NCBI RefSeq assembly: GCF_000745005.1
Contig: NZ_JQNB01000001.1
Location: 1,853,501-1,917,500, forward strand
Length of the DNA: 64,000 nucleotides
DNA from: Luteibacter sp. 9135
Lineage (GTDB): Bacteria > Pseudomonadota > Gammaproteobacteria > Xanthomonadales > Rhodanobacteraceae
Direction: 5' to 3'
Shown one piece after another: positions 8,867 to 17,333 of the stretch. Within the stretch, counting starts at the first letter, position 1; every line of letters begins with the position of its first letter. The translations under genes and the position numbers were made by a program. Under the pieces are notes generated by a model. It was not told the origin of the DNA. It saw only the letters and a list, made by a program, of their open reading frames with translations, and made no database searches.

Positions 8867-10018
8867 ATGCCGATGCCGCCCGTCCCGCCCACCAACGCCG
8901 GACACGCCGGGCGCAACCTCTACATCGACCTGCTGCGCGGCCTGGCCATCGTCATGGTGATGCTGCTGCATTTCTCGCTGACCTACCGGCTGCATCGCAG
9001 CCCGCTGGCCGACTGGGTGCCGGTGGACACGCTGCGGACGCTTTTCTACAACGGCAACTACGGCGTTTCCGTGTTCTTCGTGATCTCGGGATTCCTGATC
9101 ACCTCGAACATCCTCCGGCGCTACGGCAGCCTGGGTGGTATCGACCTGGGGCACTTCTATCGCCTGCGCCTGTTCCGCCTTTACCCGTCCATGATGCTGG
9201 CGCTAGCGATCATCACGGTGCTTGGCCTGGCCGGGCTGCCGGACTTCGCCAACGTGCGCGACGACGTGCCCCTGGGGCGCGGGTTCTTCGTCATCGCCGA
9301 TCTCTCGGTGCTCACCTTCTGGCACAACGTGCTGATGGGTTCGGTCGGTTACTTCAATTACGCGATGAACGTCTACTGGTCGTTGTCGGTCGAGGAGGTG
9401 TTCTACCTGGTCTACCCGCTGGTACTCGTCGCCGCGCGGCGGCCGTGGCAACGTGTCGTCATCGGCTGCGCCGGCCTGGTCATCGGTCCGGCCTACCGTT
9501 GGCTGCACGACGACAACGAGCTGTTCTACCTGTACGGCAACCTGGCCTGCGTGGACATGCTGGTCTACGGCTGCGCGGCAGCGGTCGCCGCACGCGAGGT
9601 GGTCTGGACGCCGGTGTTATGCCGTTCGCTGGCGCTGCTCGCGCTGCTGGCCATGGGCTGGGTGTACATGCGGGGCATCGACGGCAACGAAGCCTTCGGC
9701 GCCACGCAGATGGGTATCGCGGCGGCGGTGTTCCTGGTCGCGGTCGCCGCGCTGCCCGGCGGGGCGTTCGCCCGTCGGGCCGGTGCCCCCCTGGCCTGGC
9801 TGGGTGCGCACAGCTACGAGCTCTACCTGTTCCATATCATCGTGCTGGGCATCCTGCGCGAGCTGGTGCCCAAGGCCACCCTGACGCCGGAGCGCAAGCT
9901 GCCGCTGTTGCTGGTTTTCTTCCTGGTCTCCGCCCTGTGTGCCTGGCTGGTGGCTCGCTTCTACGGCGATCCGCTGAACCGCCGGCTGCGGGCGCGCTTC
10001 AGCCGGCGCAACGCCTGA
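8867..10018 (+). CDS. Acyltransferase 3 family membrane protein (OafA/NodX-like)
   Basis: 383 residues, about ten transmembrane helices. The family start (NLYIDLLRGLAIVMVMLLHFSL) holds the conserved RG...H pattern, and FFVISGFLITSNILRRYG followed by FYRLRLFRLYPSMMLAL is typical of acyltransferase 3. These proteins transfer acetyl or similar groups from the cytoplasm onto surface or periplasmic glycans; the acceptor here is unknown. Divergent from the YehS-like gene. Confidence 0.88.
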   Translation: MPMPPVPPTNAGHAGRNLYIDLLRGLAIVMVMLLHFSLTYRLHRSPLADWVPVDTLRTLFYNGNYGVSVFFVISGFLITSNILRRYGSLGGIDLGHFYRLRLFRLYPSMMLALAIITVLGLAGLPDFANVRDDVPLGRGFFVIADLSVLTFWHNVLMGSVGYFNYAMNVYWSLSVEEVFYLVYPLVLVAARRPWQRVVIGCAGLVIGPAYRWLHDDNELFYLYGNLACVDMLVYGCAAAVAAREVVWTPVLCRSLALLALLAMGWVYMRGIDGNEAFGATQMGIAAAVFLVAVAALPGGAFARRAGAPLAWLGAHSYELYLFHIIVLGILRELVPKATLTPERKLPLLLVFFLVSALCAWLVARFYGDPLNRRLRARFSRRNA

Positions 10019-10030
10019 CGCACATGGGCC

Positions 10031-10067
10031 TGCGGCCCCACGCATCGCGGTGATGCGTGGGGCCGCC
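10031..10067. terminator. Strong hairpin between convergent genes
   Basis: A perfect 15-bp stem (10032-10046 with 10052-10066) around a 5-nt loop. There is no run of T on either side, so it may act as a bidirectional barrier rather than a textbook intrinsic terminator. It lies between the stops of the acyltransferase and the autotransporter. Confidence 0.6.
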
Positions 10068-10071
10068 CCGA

Positions 10072-13000
10072 TCAGAACGTCTTCTCGATGCCCAACAGGA
10101 TCGACTGGTTGGCGTGCGTGCCCGAGTCGAACAGCGCCTGGTATTCCGCGCGCAGCGACAATCCGCTGTCGAACTGCGCCTGGATGCCGACACCCAGCAA
10201 CGTGTGGTTTCGCGCGTTATCGCCCACGGTGGACCGGTAAAGCGGCCCGGCCAGCAGGTCCGCATAGGACATCGTCGCGTTGCTGGCACCCTGGAAGTCG
10301 CGCTGGTATTCCACGCGTACCCGCGGCACCAGCACCCCGAAGTCGCGCTTGAGGCGGAACTCCGCCCGCAGGCCCAGGGCACCCGTGGACGTGCGCACCG
10401 TCTGTCCACGGTAGTCGAGGGCATAGGTGGCGTCGCCACGTTCGGTATAGCCGTCCAGCTGCGCACGCGACACGTCCAGTCGTCCGTAGGGTGTCAGTCG
10501 TGTGGTGCCGTCGTCGTGCTCGTAGCCGAAGGCCACCGAGGCGAACGCCTGCTTACCGTTGCGGCTGCCGGTGACACGACCGCCGTCGGCCGTCACGTAT
10601 CGCCGTGCGTCGAAGTCCAGCCACTGGTAGCCGAGCAGGGTGTCGATGTACGTGTGGTCGCTCGGGCGAAGGCTGGCATACAGCGCCATGTTGTAGGCGG
10701 TGGTGGTGCTACGGCTGCCCATCTTGCCGATGTCGCTGGCATCGTGGCCGTAGCCCACGCCGAGGCCCAGGGTCAACGCGTTGGAAAGGCGCTTGTCGGC
10801 ACCCACGCTGACACCCGAGGTGGTGAAGTCGACCCCATTGGCCGCCGTACCGCGGTTGGTCGCGCCGAAGTTCACGGCACCGCCGGTCCAGAAGGCCACG
10901 TCGTCCGGCGAGGCCTGTCCACTCTGGGTCGGCGCAGGACGCGTATCGGACTGCAGGAAGGCGGGCGCGTCGGGGTCGTTCATGGCCTCGGCCACGCCCT
11001 TGCCCGGACGGTCGCCGTTCACGGCCTGGCGGCCGCCGCCGGAGCTGAAGCTGAGGCCGTTGCTGAAGCGGGACGATGCGGCGTTGTGCAGCGACTCCAG
11101 GCGCTGCTGGAAGTTGCTGATCTGGCCGCTGGCCATGCGGCGGGTGGCATCCACCTGCGCGCCGAGGATGCCGGTGACTTCAGCGTCCTTCGAGGGGTCC
11201 GGGCGTGCCGTCACGGTGATCGTCACCGTGGCCGGCTGGGACACCGCGTAGGCGTTGGACAGCGTGTACATCAGCTGTGCCTGGCCCGAGAAGGCCGCGG
11301 CGGCAGCGAAGTCCAGGCGATAGCCGGAGGCTGTCTTGACGATGGTCCCGGCGCCCGACTGCGCGGGCGAGAGCGACACGACCGCGGCATCGGTAAAGGG
11401 ACCGCCGCGCGCACCACCGGTCAGGTCCACCTGCACGGACTGGCCGGCACCGACCGTTGCGGTCAGTGCCACGGCCACCGGACGCGGCTGCACCGTCACC
11501 GTTACCGTGGCCGGCTGCGAGACGCCAAACGCGTTGGTGAGCGTGTACGTAAAGCGTTGCGTGCCGGTGGCGTCCGCTGGGGCGGTGTAGGCGATCGTCG
11601 TGCCGTTCACTGTCGCCGTTCCGGCCGCCGGAGGCGTGACGAGAGTCACCGCGGTAAACGGACCACCGCTGGCGCCCTGGATGGCATTGATGCCGATGGT
11701 CTGGCCCGCGACGCCCGCGGCTGTCTGGTCCGGGACCACGGGCAGGTTGCCTGCCTGCACGTTGACCGTGACCGTGGCGATATTGGAGCGCCCGCCGGGT
11801 CCGATGGCCGTGTAGGTGAAGCTGTCTGTGCCGAAGAAATCGCTGGTGGGCGTGTAAAGCACCGAGGTGCCGTTGGCGGCAGCGGTGCCGTGGGCGGGTG
11901 CCGAGGCGACGGTCACCGATGTGATCACACCGCTGTCGTTTGCCGTGACGGGAATCGTCACCGCCTGGTTGGCGGCGGTGGCGGCCGTATCGGCCACCGC
12001 CACCGGTGCGGCATCGCCGATGGTGACCGAGTACGCCTGCGTACCGGCCATGCCATGGGTATCCGCGGCCTGCACCGTGAAGGTCGCCGTGCCATTACGC
12101 GTCGGCGTGCCGGCCAGCACGCCGGCCGAAGACAAGGTGATGCCGTCGGGCAGGGCGCCCGCAGTCACCGTGAACGTGTACGGTGCCGCGCCGCCGCTGG
12201 CACTCAGCGTGGCGTTATAAGCGCTCCCCATGACGCCGCCGGGTAACGTCGCCGGGCTGACGACCACGGTAACCGCGGCGATGGTCAGTGTGTAGTTCCG
12301 GCTCAGCGTGGCCGGCGTGAGGCTGCCGTCGGTAACCGTCACGGTGAAGGGGAAGCTGCCGGTGACGGTCGGCGTGCCCGAAAGCACGCCGGATGTTGCA
12401 TCGAAGCTCATGCCCGCGGGCAGCGCGCCGGTGAGGGACAGGGTACGTGGTGCGGAGCCGCCGCTACTGCCGAAGACGATGCTGCTGCTGGCGCCGTAGG
12501 TGGCGGTGAGCACGGGGCTTGCCGGCGTCAGCACGAGCGGATCGGCATCGGCGGCCAGCGTCATGTTGACCGTCGCGGTGAAGGGGCTACCCGCACCCGT
12601 GCTGCTGTCGGTGACATGGATAGACACCGGGAAGTTGCCGGCCTGTGTCGGTGTCCCGCTGAGGGTGCCGTTGTCCGCCAGGGAAAGGCCGGGGGGCAGG
12701 CTGCCGGTCACCGTGTAGTGGTAAGGCGCGGTGCCGCCCGACGTCGAGAATGATGCGCTATAGGCCTGGCCGATACGTGCGGCAGGTTGGCTGGTCGGTG
12801 TGAGGACCAGCGCCGGTCCGCCAGCGGTCACGGTGTAGGCGCGGGCTCCGTCGAAGCCGTTGCCGTCGGTCGCCGTGACGGTGAAGTTGAACGTGCCAGC
12901 AGCGGTCGGTGTGCCGCTGAGTACACCGGCCGTGCTGAGGTTCAGTCCGGACGGCGTCGCCCCGGCGGTGACGGCGAACGTGTACGGCGCGGTGCCGCCG

Positions 13001-14520
13001 GAGGCAGTCACGGCCTGCGAATAGGCGTTGCCGACGGTCGGGTTCGGCAGCGTGGCCGGTGCCACGACCACGGTCGGAGCGCCCACGGTCAGTGCGTAGG
13101 CTCGCGAGCCACTGAACGGCGCGCCGGTACCGGTGGAGCTGTCGGTGGCGGTGACGGTAAAGTTGGAGGTGCCGGCGGCCGTGGCGGTACCGGAGATCAC
13201 CCCCGTCGCGGACAACGTCATGCCACTGGGCAGGCTACCCCCCGTAATGGCATAGGCGTAGGGCGCGGTGCCGCCGCTGGCCGTGACGGTGCTTGAGTAG
13301 GCCTGGCCGGCGGTGGCACCGGGCAGGGTAGTCGGTGCGACGGCGATCGTCGGCGCAGCCACCGCGACGGTGTAGGTGCGGCTCCCGGTAAAGCCGCCGT
13401 TGTCAGTCGCCGTGACCGTGAAGTTGAACGTGCCGGCGGCCGTCGGGGTACCGCCGAGCGTACCGGAGTTGCCGAAGGTCATGCCGGCCGGGATCGCCCC
13501 CGCAGTGATCGCGAAGGTATAGGGCGCCGTGCCACCGGAAGCGGTCACGGTCTGCGAGTAGGCGACGCCGACGGTCGGGTTCGGCAAGGTCGCCGGAGCC
13601 ACCGTGATGGTGGGCGCGTCGATAGTGAGCGCGTAGGTACGTGTGGTGCTGAAGGGCGCACCCGTACCCGTGGAGCTGTCGGTGCTGCGCACGGTGAAGC
13701 TGTAGTTGCCGGCCGCGCTGGGCGTTCCGGATACGGTTCCGGTATTGGATACGGTGATACCAGGCGGCAACGAGCCGCCGCTGACGGCATAGGTATAGGG
13801 GGCGGTGCCGCCTGTCGTGCTGAGGGCCTGGTTATAAGCCGTGCCGGCCACGCCATTAGGCAGCGTGGTAGGCGCAATCGCCAGCGTCGGGCCCCCTACG
13901 GTGAGGGCAATGGTGCGCGACGCGGTGCGGTTGGCGCTGTCTGTCACCGTGAACACGGGACTGAAGCTGCCGGCCTGCGTGGGCGTGCCGCTGACGACAC
14001 CTGCGGAAGACAGGGTGATACCCGCCGGTAGCGCGCCGCCGGTCAGCGACCAGGTGTACGGCGTCGTGCCACCCGAGGCCGCCAGCGACTGGCTGTAGGC
14101 GGCACCGATCGTGGCGTCGGGCAGGGTGGTTGTCGTGACGGTCGGGTTGGTCTGCTGCACCGTTACCGTGAACGGAATCACGGAGTTGTCGTCGCCGTCG
14201 AGGACGGAAAAACTGTCGGTGGTCGAGCCGTCGCCGTTATTGGTGTAGTACACCAGGCCGCTGGAATTGTTGTTCCGTGGGTCGTTGGTTCCGTGCTGCG
14301 GCGGGCTCTGGTAGCCGTTGATTCCTACCACCGCGCAATTGCTGAGGTCGGTGACGACCGTACCGCCGGAGGCCACAATGATGGACTGCGGCTGGCAACC
14401 CGCGGCGTGGGCAAGCCCGCCCACGGCGAGCAGGCACAGGCCGAAAAGCCACGACGCCACGCGTGAACGCGCGCGACCCGGCGCGACCGCGTGGCGGCCG
14501 CCGAAAAACAACGATGTCAT
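10072..14520 (-). CDS. Autotransporter with eight Ig-like repeats
   Basis: 1482 residues. A long basic N-terminus and hydrophobic core (WLFGLCLLAVGGLAHAA) form an extended signal peptide. After a short domain come eight putative-Ig (He_PIG-type) repeats of about 88 residues, each with a GGTAPY-like core, then three weaker Ig/cadherin-like domains (about 790-1060). A helical linker precedes an autotransporter beta-barrel of about 260 residues that starts near WTGGAVNFGATN and ends in Phe (GIEKTF), as outer-membrane insertion requires. It is predicted to be displayed on the cell surface as an adhesin. The ATG at 14520 has an AGGGG just upstream; a start at 14607 is possible. Divergent from the collar-protein trio. 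Confidence 0.9.
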   Translation of the reverse strand: MTSLFFGGRHAVAPGRARSRVASWLFGLCLLAVGGLAHAAGCQPQSIIVASGGTVVTDLSNCAVVGINGYQSPPQHGTNDPRNNNSSGLVYYTNNGDGSTTDSFSVLDGDDNSVIPFTVTVQQTNPTVTTTTLPDATIGAAYSQSLAASGGTTPYTWSLTGGALPAGITLSSAGVVSGTPTQAGSFSPVFTVTDSANRTASRTIALTVGGPTLAIAPTTLPNGVAGTAYNQALSTTGGTAPYTYAVSGGSLPPGITVSNTGTVSGTPSAAGNYSFTVRSTDSSTGTGAPFSTTRTYALTIDAPTITVAPATLPNPTVGVAYSQTVTASGGTAPYTFAITAGAIPAGMTFGNSGTLGGTPTAAGTFNFTVTATDNGGFTGSRTYTVAVAAPTIAVAPTTLPGATAGQAYSSTVTASGGTAPYAYAITGGSLPSGMTLSATGVISGTATAAGTSNFTVTATDSSTGTGAPFSGSRAYALTVGAPTVVVAPATLPNPTVGNAYSQAVTASGGTAPYTFAVTAGATPSGLNLSTAGVLSGTPTAAGTFNFTVTATDGNGFDGARAYTVTAGGPALVLTPTSQPAARIGQAYSASFSTSGGTAPYHYTVTGSLPPGLSLADNGTLSGTPTQAGNFPVSIHVTDSSTGAGSPFTATVNMTLAADADPLVLTPASPVLTATYGASSSIVFGSSGGSAPRTLSLTGALPAGMSFDATSGVLSGTPTVTGSFPFTVTVTDGSLTPATLSRNYTLTIAAVTVVVSPATLPGGVMGSAYNATLSASGGAAPYTFTVTAGALPDGITLSSAGVLAGTPTRNGTATFTVQAADTHGMAGTQAYSVTIGDAAPVAVADTAATAANQAVTIPVTANDSGVITSVTVASAPAHGTAAANGTSVLYTPTSDFFGTDSFTYTAIGPGGRSNIATVTVNVQAGNLPVVPDQTAAGVAGQTIGINAIQGASGGPFTAVTLVTPPAAGTATVNGTTIAYTAPADATGTQRFTYTLTNAFGVSQPATVTVTVQPRPVAVALTATVGAGQSVQVDLTGGARGGPFTDAAVVSLSPAQSGAGTIVKTASGYRLDFAAAAAFSGQAQLMYTLSNAYAVSQPATVTITVTARPDPSKDAEVTGILGAQVDATRRMASGQISNFQQRLESLHNAASSRFSNGLSFSSGGGRQAVNGDRPGKGVAEAMNDPDAPAFLQSDTRPAPTQSGQASPDDVAFWTGGAVNFGATNRGTAANGVDFTTSGVSVGADKRLSNALTLGLGVGYGHDASDIGKMGSRSTTTAYNMALYASLRPSDHTYIDTLLGYQWLDFDARRYVTADGGRVTGSRNGKQAFASVAFGYEHDDGTTRLTPYGRLDVSRAQLDGYTERGDATYALDYRGQTVRTSTGALGLRAEFRLKRDFGVLVPRVRVEYQRDFQGASNATMSYADLLAGPLYRSTVGDNARNHTLLGVGIQAQFDSGLSLRAEYQALFDSGTHANQSILLGIEKTF
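12010..14150 (-). repeat. Eight tandem Ig-like repeat units in the autotransporter
   Basis: About 267-bp units encoding the pattern TLP...G.AYSQ..ASGGTAPYTF....G.LP.G..LS..G.LSGTPT.AG...FTVTATD. Eight GG-x-x-P-Y/R cores can be counted. Some alternate units share near-identical stretches (for example those ending in STGTGAPFS), suggesting duplication of unit pairs and a chance of copy-number change by recombination. Confidence 0.85.
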
Positions 14521-14716
14521 GTCGAACCCCTGTGTCCCTGCTGAAGCATGTGCCAGCACGCGCATTATGCGCGGCCGTTTGACCACAGCAACATGTGTAT
14601 TCGGCAATCATGGCATGAACTTGAAGGCAGGCCCTTGTGTCCCTTCACGCCATCGACGACAGTCGGCGCACGCAGGCGACGCCGCCTCACGCGAGTCAAC
14701 CATCAGGGGACAACGG

Positions 14717-15247
14717 ATGAGCAACTATTTCCTCGGGCAGATCATGCTCGCGGGGTTCAACTTCGCACCCAGGGGATTCGCGACGTGCAATGGGCAACTG
14801 ATGCCCTTGCAGCAGAACCAGGCGCTCTACTCCCTGCTGGGCGTGAGGTTCGGCGGCGACGGTCGCACCACGTTCGCCTTGCCCGATATGCGCAGCCGTA
14901 CGCCCGTCGGCTCGGGGCCGTCGGCCGATGGCAGTTGGCAGCCCCCGGCATACGTCGTCGGCGCGGCCGCCGGTGCGGAGATCGTGACGCTGTTGCAGGG
15001 CGAGATGCCGATGCACACGCATCCGTTGAACACCACCACCACGGCGGGCACCGTGAAGTCCCCGGCCAACGCACTCTACGGCGGCTCGGGCGCGGAGAAC
15101 TTCTACGCGCCGCCGGGCCACCCGACGCCGCTGATCGGTTCCACCGTCGGCATGGCGGGCGGCAACCAGCCGCATCCCAACCTGCAGCCCTACAGCGCGC
15201 TCGGCTTCAACATCGCCATGACCGGCATCTTCCCCTCACGCAGCTGA
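14717..15247 (+). CDS. Phage tail collar-domain protein, copy 1 (MdpB-like)
   Basis: 176 residues. The N-terminal collar domain has LGQIMLAGFNFAPRGFATCNGQ, LYSLLGVRFGGDGRTTFALPDMRSRTPVG, then EMPMHTH and the conserved end NQPHPNLQPY..LGFNIAMTGIFPSR. This matches the tail-collar/microcystin-dependent protein family, in which a short domain is found without the rest of a phage tail. No signal peptide is visible. First of three paralogues in a row, with gaps of about 21 bp. The ATG at 14717 is preferred because longer frames lack collar similarity. Confidence 0.85.
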   Translation: MSNYFLGQIMLAGFNFAPRGFATCNGQLMPLQQNQALYSLLGVRFGGDGRTTFALPDMRSRTPVGSGPSADGSWQPPAYVVGAAAGAEIVTLLQGEMPMHTHPLNTTTTAGTVKSPANALYGGSGAENFYAPPGHPTPLIGSTVGMAGGNQPHPNLQPYSALGFNIAMTGIFPSRS

Positions 15248-15268
15248 CGCCGAACCAGGAGATCGACC

Positions 15269-15799
15269 ATGTCCGAGTGTTATATCGGCGAGATTCGCAT
15301 GCTCGGCTTCAGCCGTGTGCCGCAGGGATGGCTTGCCTGCGACGGCAGCCTGGTCCCGATCAGCGAATACGAGACGCTCTACGCGCTGCTCGGCACCCTC
15401 TACGGCGGTGATGGCGTCAACACCTTCGGTGTGCCGGACATGCGCGGTCGTCTTGCGGTCGGGCTGGGGCAGGGCCCTGGCCTGAGCAACTACCGCGCGG
15501 GCCAGCAGTCCGGTACCGAAACGGTGACACTGTCCACGCCGCAGCTGCCCATGCACAACCACACGTGCATCGCCACGACGGACACGGGCACCAGCGCCAC
15601 GCCCGGAGCGAGCGCCGTGCTCGGCGGTATCGCGCCGGACACGATGTACACGCCCGATATTTCCGGCCTGACCGCCTATACGATGGCGGTTGCCGCGGTG
15701 GGCAACCAGGGTGGCTCGCAGCCGCACAACAACCTCATGCCGACCTTGAGCGTACCGTTCTATATCGCGTACCTCGGCGTCTATCCCACCCCTCCCTGA
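15269..15799 (+). CDS. Phage tail collar-domain protein, copy 2
   Basis: 176 residues, paralogous to its neighbours: IGEIRMLGFSRVPQGWLACDG, LYALLGTLYGGDGVNTFGVPDMRGRLAVG, LPMHNHT, and the end GGSQPHNNLMPTLSVPFYIAYLGVYPTP. All expected collar motifs are kept, so the copy appears functional. The central region between the His motif and the C-terminus diverges most from copies 1 and 3, which would suit different binding partners. No signal peptide. Same operon as copies 1 and 3. Confidence 0.87.
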   Translation: MSECYIGEIRMLGFSRVPQGWLACDGSLVPISEYETLYALLGTLYGGDGVNTFGVPDMRGRLAVGLGQGPGLSNYRAGQQSGTETVTLSTPQLPMHNHTCIATTDTGTSATPGASAVLGGIAPDTMYTPDISGLTAYTMAVAAVGNQGGSQPHNNLMPTLSVPFYIAYLGVYPTPP

Positions 15800-15821
15800 T
15801 CCATCGCCAGGCGACTACGAC

Positions 15822-16355
15822 ATGACCGAACCCTACATGGGCGAGATCCAGGTTTTTGGTTTCGACTTCGCACCGGTGGACTGGGCCTACTGCAACGGCG
15901 CGACGTTGCCGACGCGGCAGTACTCGGCACTGTTCTCCCTGCTCGGTACCACCTATGGCGGCAACGGCTCGTCGACCTTCATGCTGCCCAACCTGTCGTC
16001 GCGCGCACCCGGTGGCACGGGGGCGGGCCCCGGCCTGACACAGCGGTCCGCAGGCAACGCGTACGGTGAGTTCCAGCACGCGTTGACGGTACCGGAGATG
16101 CCCTCGCACGGGCACGGCGCCACGGTGTATGCGCAGCGTGACCAGACCAAGCGGACGTCGGTGCCGGCGGCAGGCAGTGCCCTTGTCACGCCCAGCACCA
16201 CATCCCCGTTCGTTCCGGCCGCGGTGCCCTCCACCACGTTGTCGCCGCTGGCGATCCAGCCGGTGGGTTCGGGCTTGCCGCATGAAAACCGGCAACCGTT
16301 CCTGGCGGTGAACTTCTGCATCGCACTACAGGGCATCTACCCAAGCTTCGACTGA
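15822..16355 (+). CDS. Phage tail collar-domain protein, copy 3
   Basis: 177 residues, third paralogue: MGEIQVFGFDFAPVDWAYCNGA, LFSLLGTTYGGNGSSTFMLPNLSSRAPGG, EMPSHGH, and the end LPHENRQPFLAVNFCIALQGIYPSF. Its stop overlaps the start of the following acetyltransferase gene as TGATG, so the two are translationally coupled. Like the other copies it has no signal peptide and no phage neighbours. Confidence 0.87.
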   Translation: MTEPYMGEIQVFGFDFAPVDWAYCNGATLPTRQYSALFSLLGTTYGGNGSSTFMLPNLSSRAPGGTGAGPGLTQRSAGNAYGEFQHALTVPEMPSHGHGATVYAQRDQTKRTSVPAAGSALVTPSTTSPFVPAAVPSTTLSPLAIQPVGSGLPHENRQPFLAVNFCIALQGIYPSFD

Positions 16356-16876
16356 TGCACCTGCCCGGCTTTCCGGTCGCTGGACCCGGTAGCGATACGC
16401 TGGCGGGCTCACTGGCCGTCGCCGGCGTGCAGCTGCGCGCCTGCAACGATCGCGACCTGGCGTTCCTGCGCACGCTTTACCGCCAGACCCGCGACGACGA
16501 GTTGGCCATAACCGGATGGCCGGAAGAAACGCGCGCTGCCTTCGCCGACCAGCAGTTCGGCATGCAGCACATGCATTTCGTTCGCCACTTTCCGGACGCG
16601 TATTTCTTCCTCCTGCAACGCGATGGCCGTGACATCGGGCGCTATTACCTCGATGTATCCGGGGCGGCGTGGCACGTGGTCGACATCGCGCTGTTGGCGG
16701 ACGTGCGCGGGCAGGGCATTGGCACCGCGTTGTTGCAGGCTACGCGTGCGATTGCGCCCGCCGTCACGCTCAGCGTGGCCGTGAACAATCCCGCCGCGAT
16801 GCGGCTTTACACGCGGCTGGGTTTCGTCGACGAAGGCGAGGCCGGTGGCATGCACCGGCGCATGCGCGCTAGTTGA
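16355..16876 (+). CDS. GNAT-family N-acetyltransferase
   Basis: 173 residues. The acetyl-CoA-binding pattern is present as IALLADVRGQGIGTALLQ (R/Q-x-x-G-x-G/A), followed by the beta-strand and helix SVAVNNPAAMRLYTRLGFVDEGE typical of GNAT enzymes. The substrate is unknown. The gene overlaps the end of the third collar gene by one base, so it belongs to that operon, and it may modify a component of the same surface system. Its 3' end overlaps the convergent small gene by 8 bp. Confidence 0.85.
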   Translation: MHLPGFPVAGPGSDTLAGSLAVAGVQLRACNDRDLAFLRTLYRQTRDDELAITGWPEETRAAFADQQFGMQHMHFVRHFPDAYFFLLQRDGRDIGRYYLDVSGAAWHVVDIALLADVRGQGIGTALLQATRAIAPAVTLSVAVNNPAAMRLYTRLGFVDEGEAGGMHRRMRAS

Positions 16877-17159
16877 ACACGGCCTGGTAGACGAAGCCGT
16901 TGCGGTCGCGCGCGATGGGCACGAGGAAGATGCCGAACTCGCCCAACTGCGGATGGCGCATCGTGTAGGTGCGCTGAGCGAAAAGGATCGCCGCGGTGTT
17001 GTGGAACAACAGCGAGAACGCCTGGCGGAACGAGGACGCCGCGGGCAGCGGTTGCACTTCCACCAGCACGAAGGGCGCATTGCCCTCGCCGGTATCGACG
17101 TCGGCCTCGAAGGTTTCGTTAAGATGGCCGGCGAAGTGGTGGATCTCGAAGAACTGCAT
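16869..17159 (-). CDS. Small protein (DUF6916-like), linked to the collar cassette
   Basis: 96 residues, no signal peptide or membrane segment, with a beta-rich pattern (FEIHHFAGHLNETFEADV, then LVEVQPLPAASSFRQAFSLLFH, TYTMRHPQLGEFGIFLVPI). It resembles short proteins, annotated as DUF6916 in my memory, that accompany collar-domain proteins; I could not check this. The ATG at 17159 has a strong GGGAGGGG site in front. It converges on the GNAT gene, overlapping by 8 bp. Confidence 0.65.
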   Translation of the reverse strand: MQFFEIHHFAGHLNETFEADVDTGEGNAPFVLVEVQPLPAASSFRQAFSLLFHNTAAILFAQRTYTMRHPQLGEFGIFLVPIARDRNGFVYQAVFN

Positions 17160-17214
17160 GGGTACCCCTCCCGGGTGACCTGCGTTGCGCAGGTCGGTTG
17201 CGTTGGGGAGAGCA

Positions 17215-17283
17215 TCGCGCACATCGTGCGCTCCTACAAACGCCGGTAGTACCCGGTCATGTAGGAGCGCACGATGTGCGCGA
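17215..17283. repeat. REP pair (inverted), copy A
   Basis: Two perfect 24-bp inverted arms (17215-17238 and 17260-17283) with core TAGGAGCGCACGATGTGC, separated by 21 bp. It lies between the small DUF6916-like gene and the E2 gene. The same palindrome recurs at five or more other intergenic sites in this window. Confidence 0.9.
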
Positions 17284-17333
17284 AAAAACACCCCGGGTTA
17301 CGACTGCACCCCGGTTACTGCGCCAACCCGCTA

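Noticed and set aside
14717..16355. Prophage or tailocin
   Set aside because: Collar domains are the only phage-like feature; no sheath, baseplate, holin, lysin, integrase or att sites are seen nearby.
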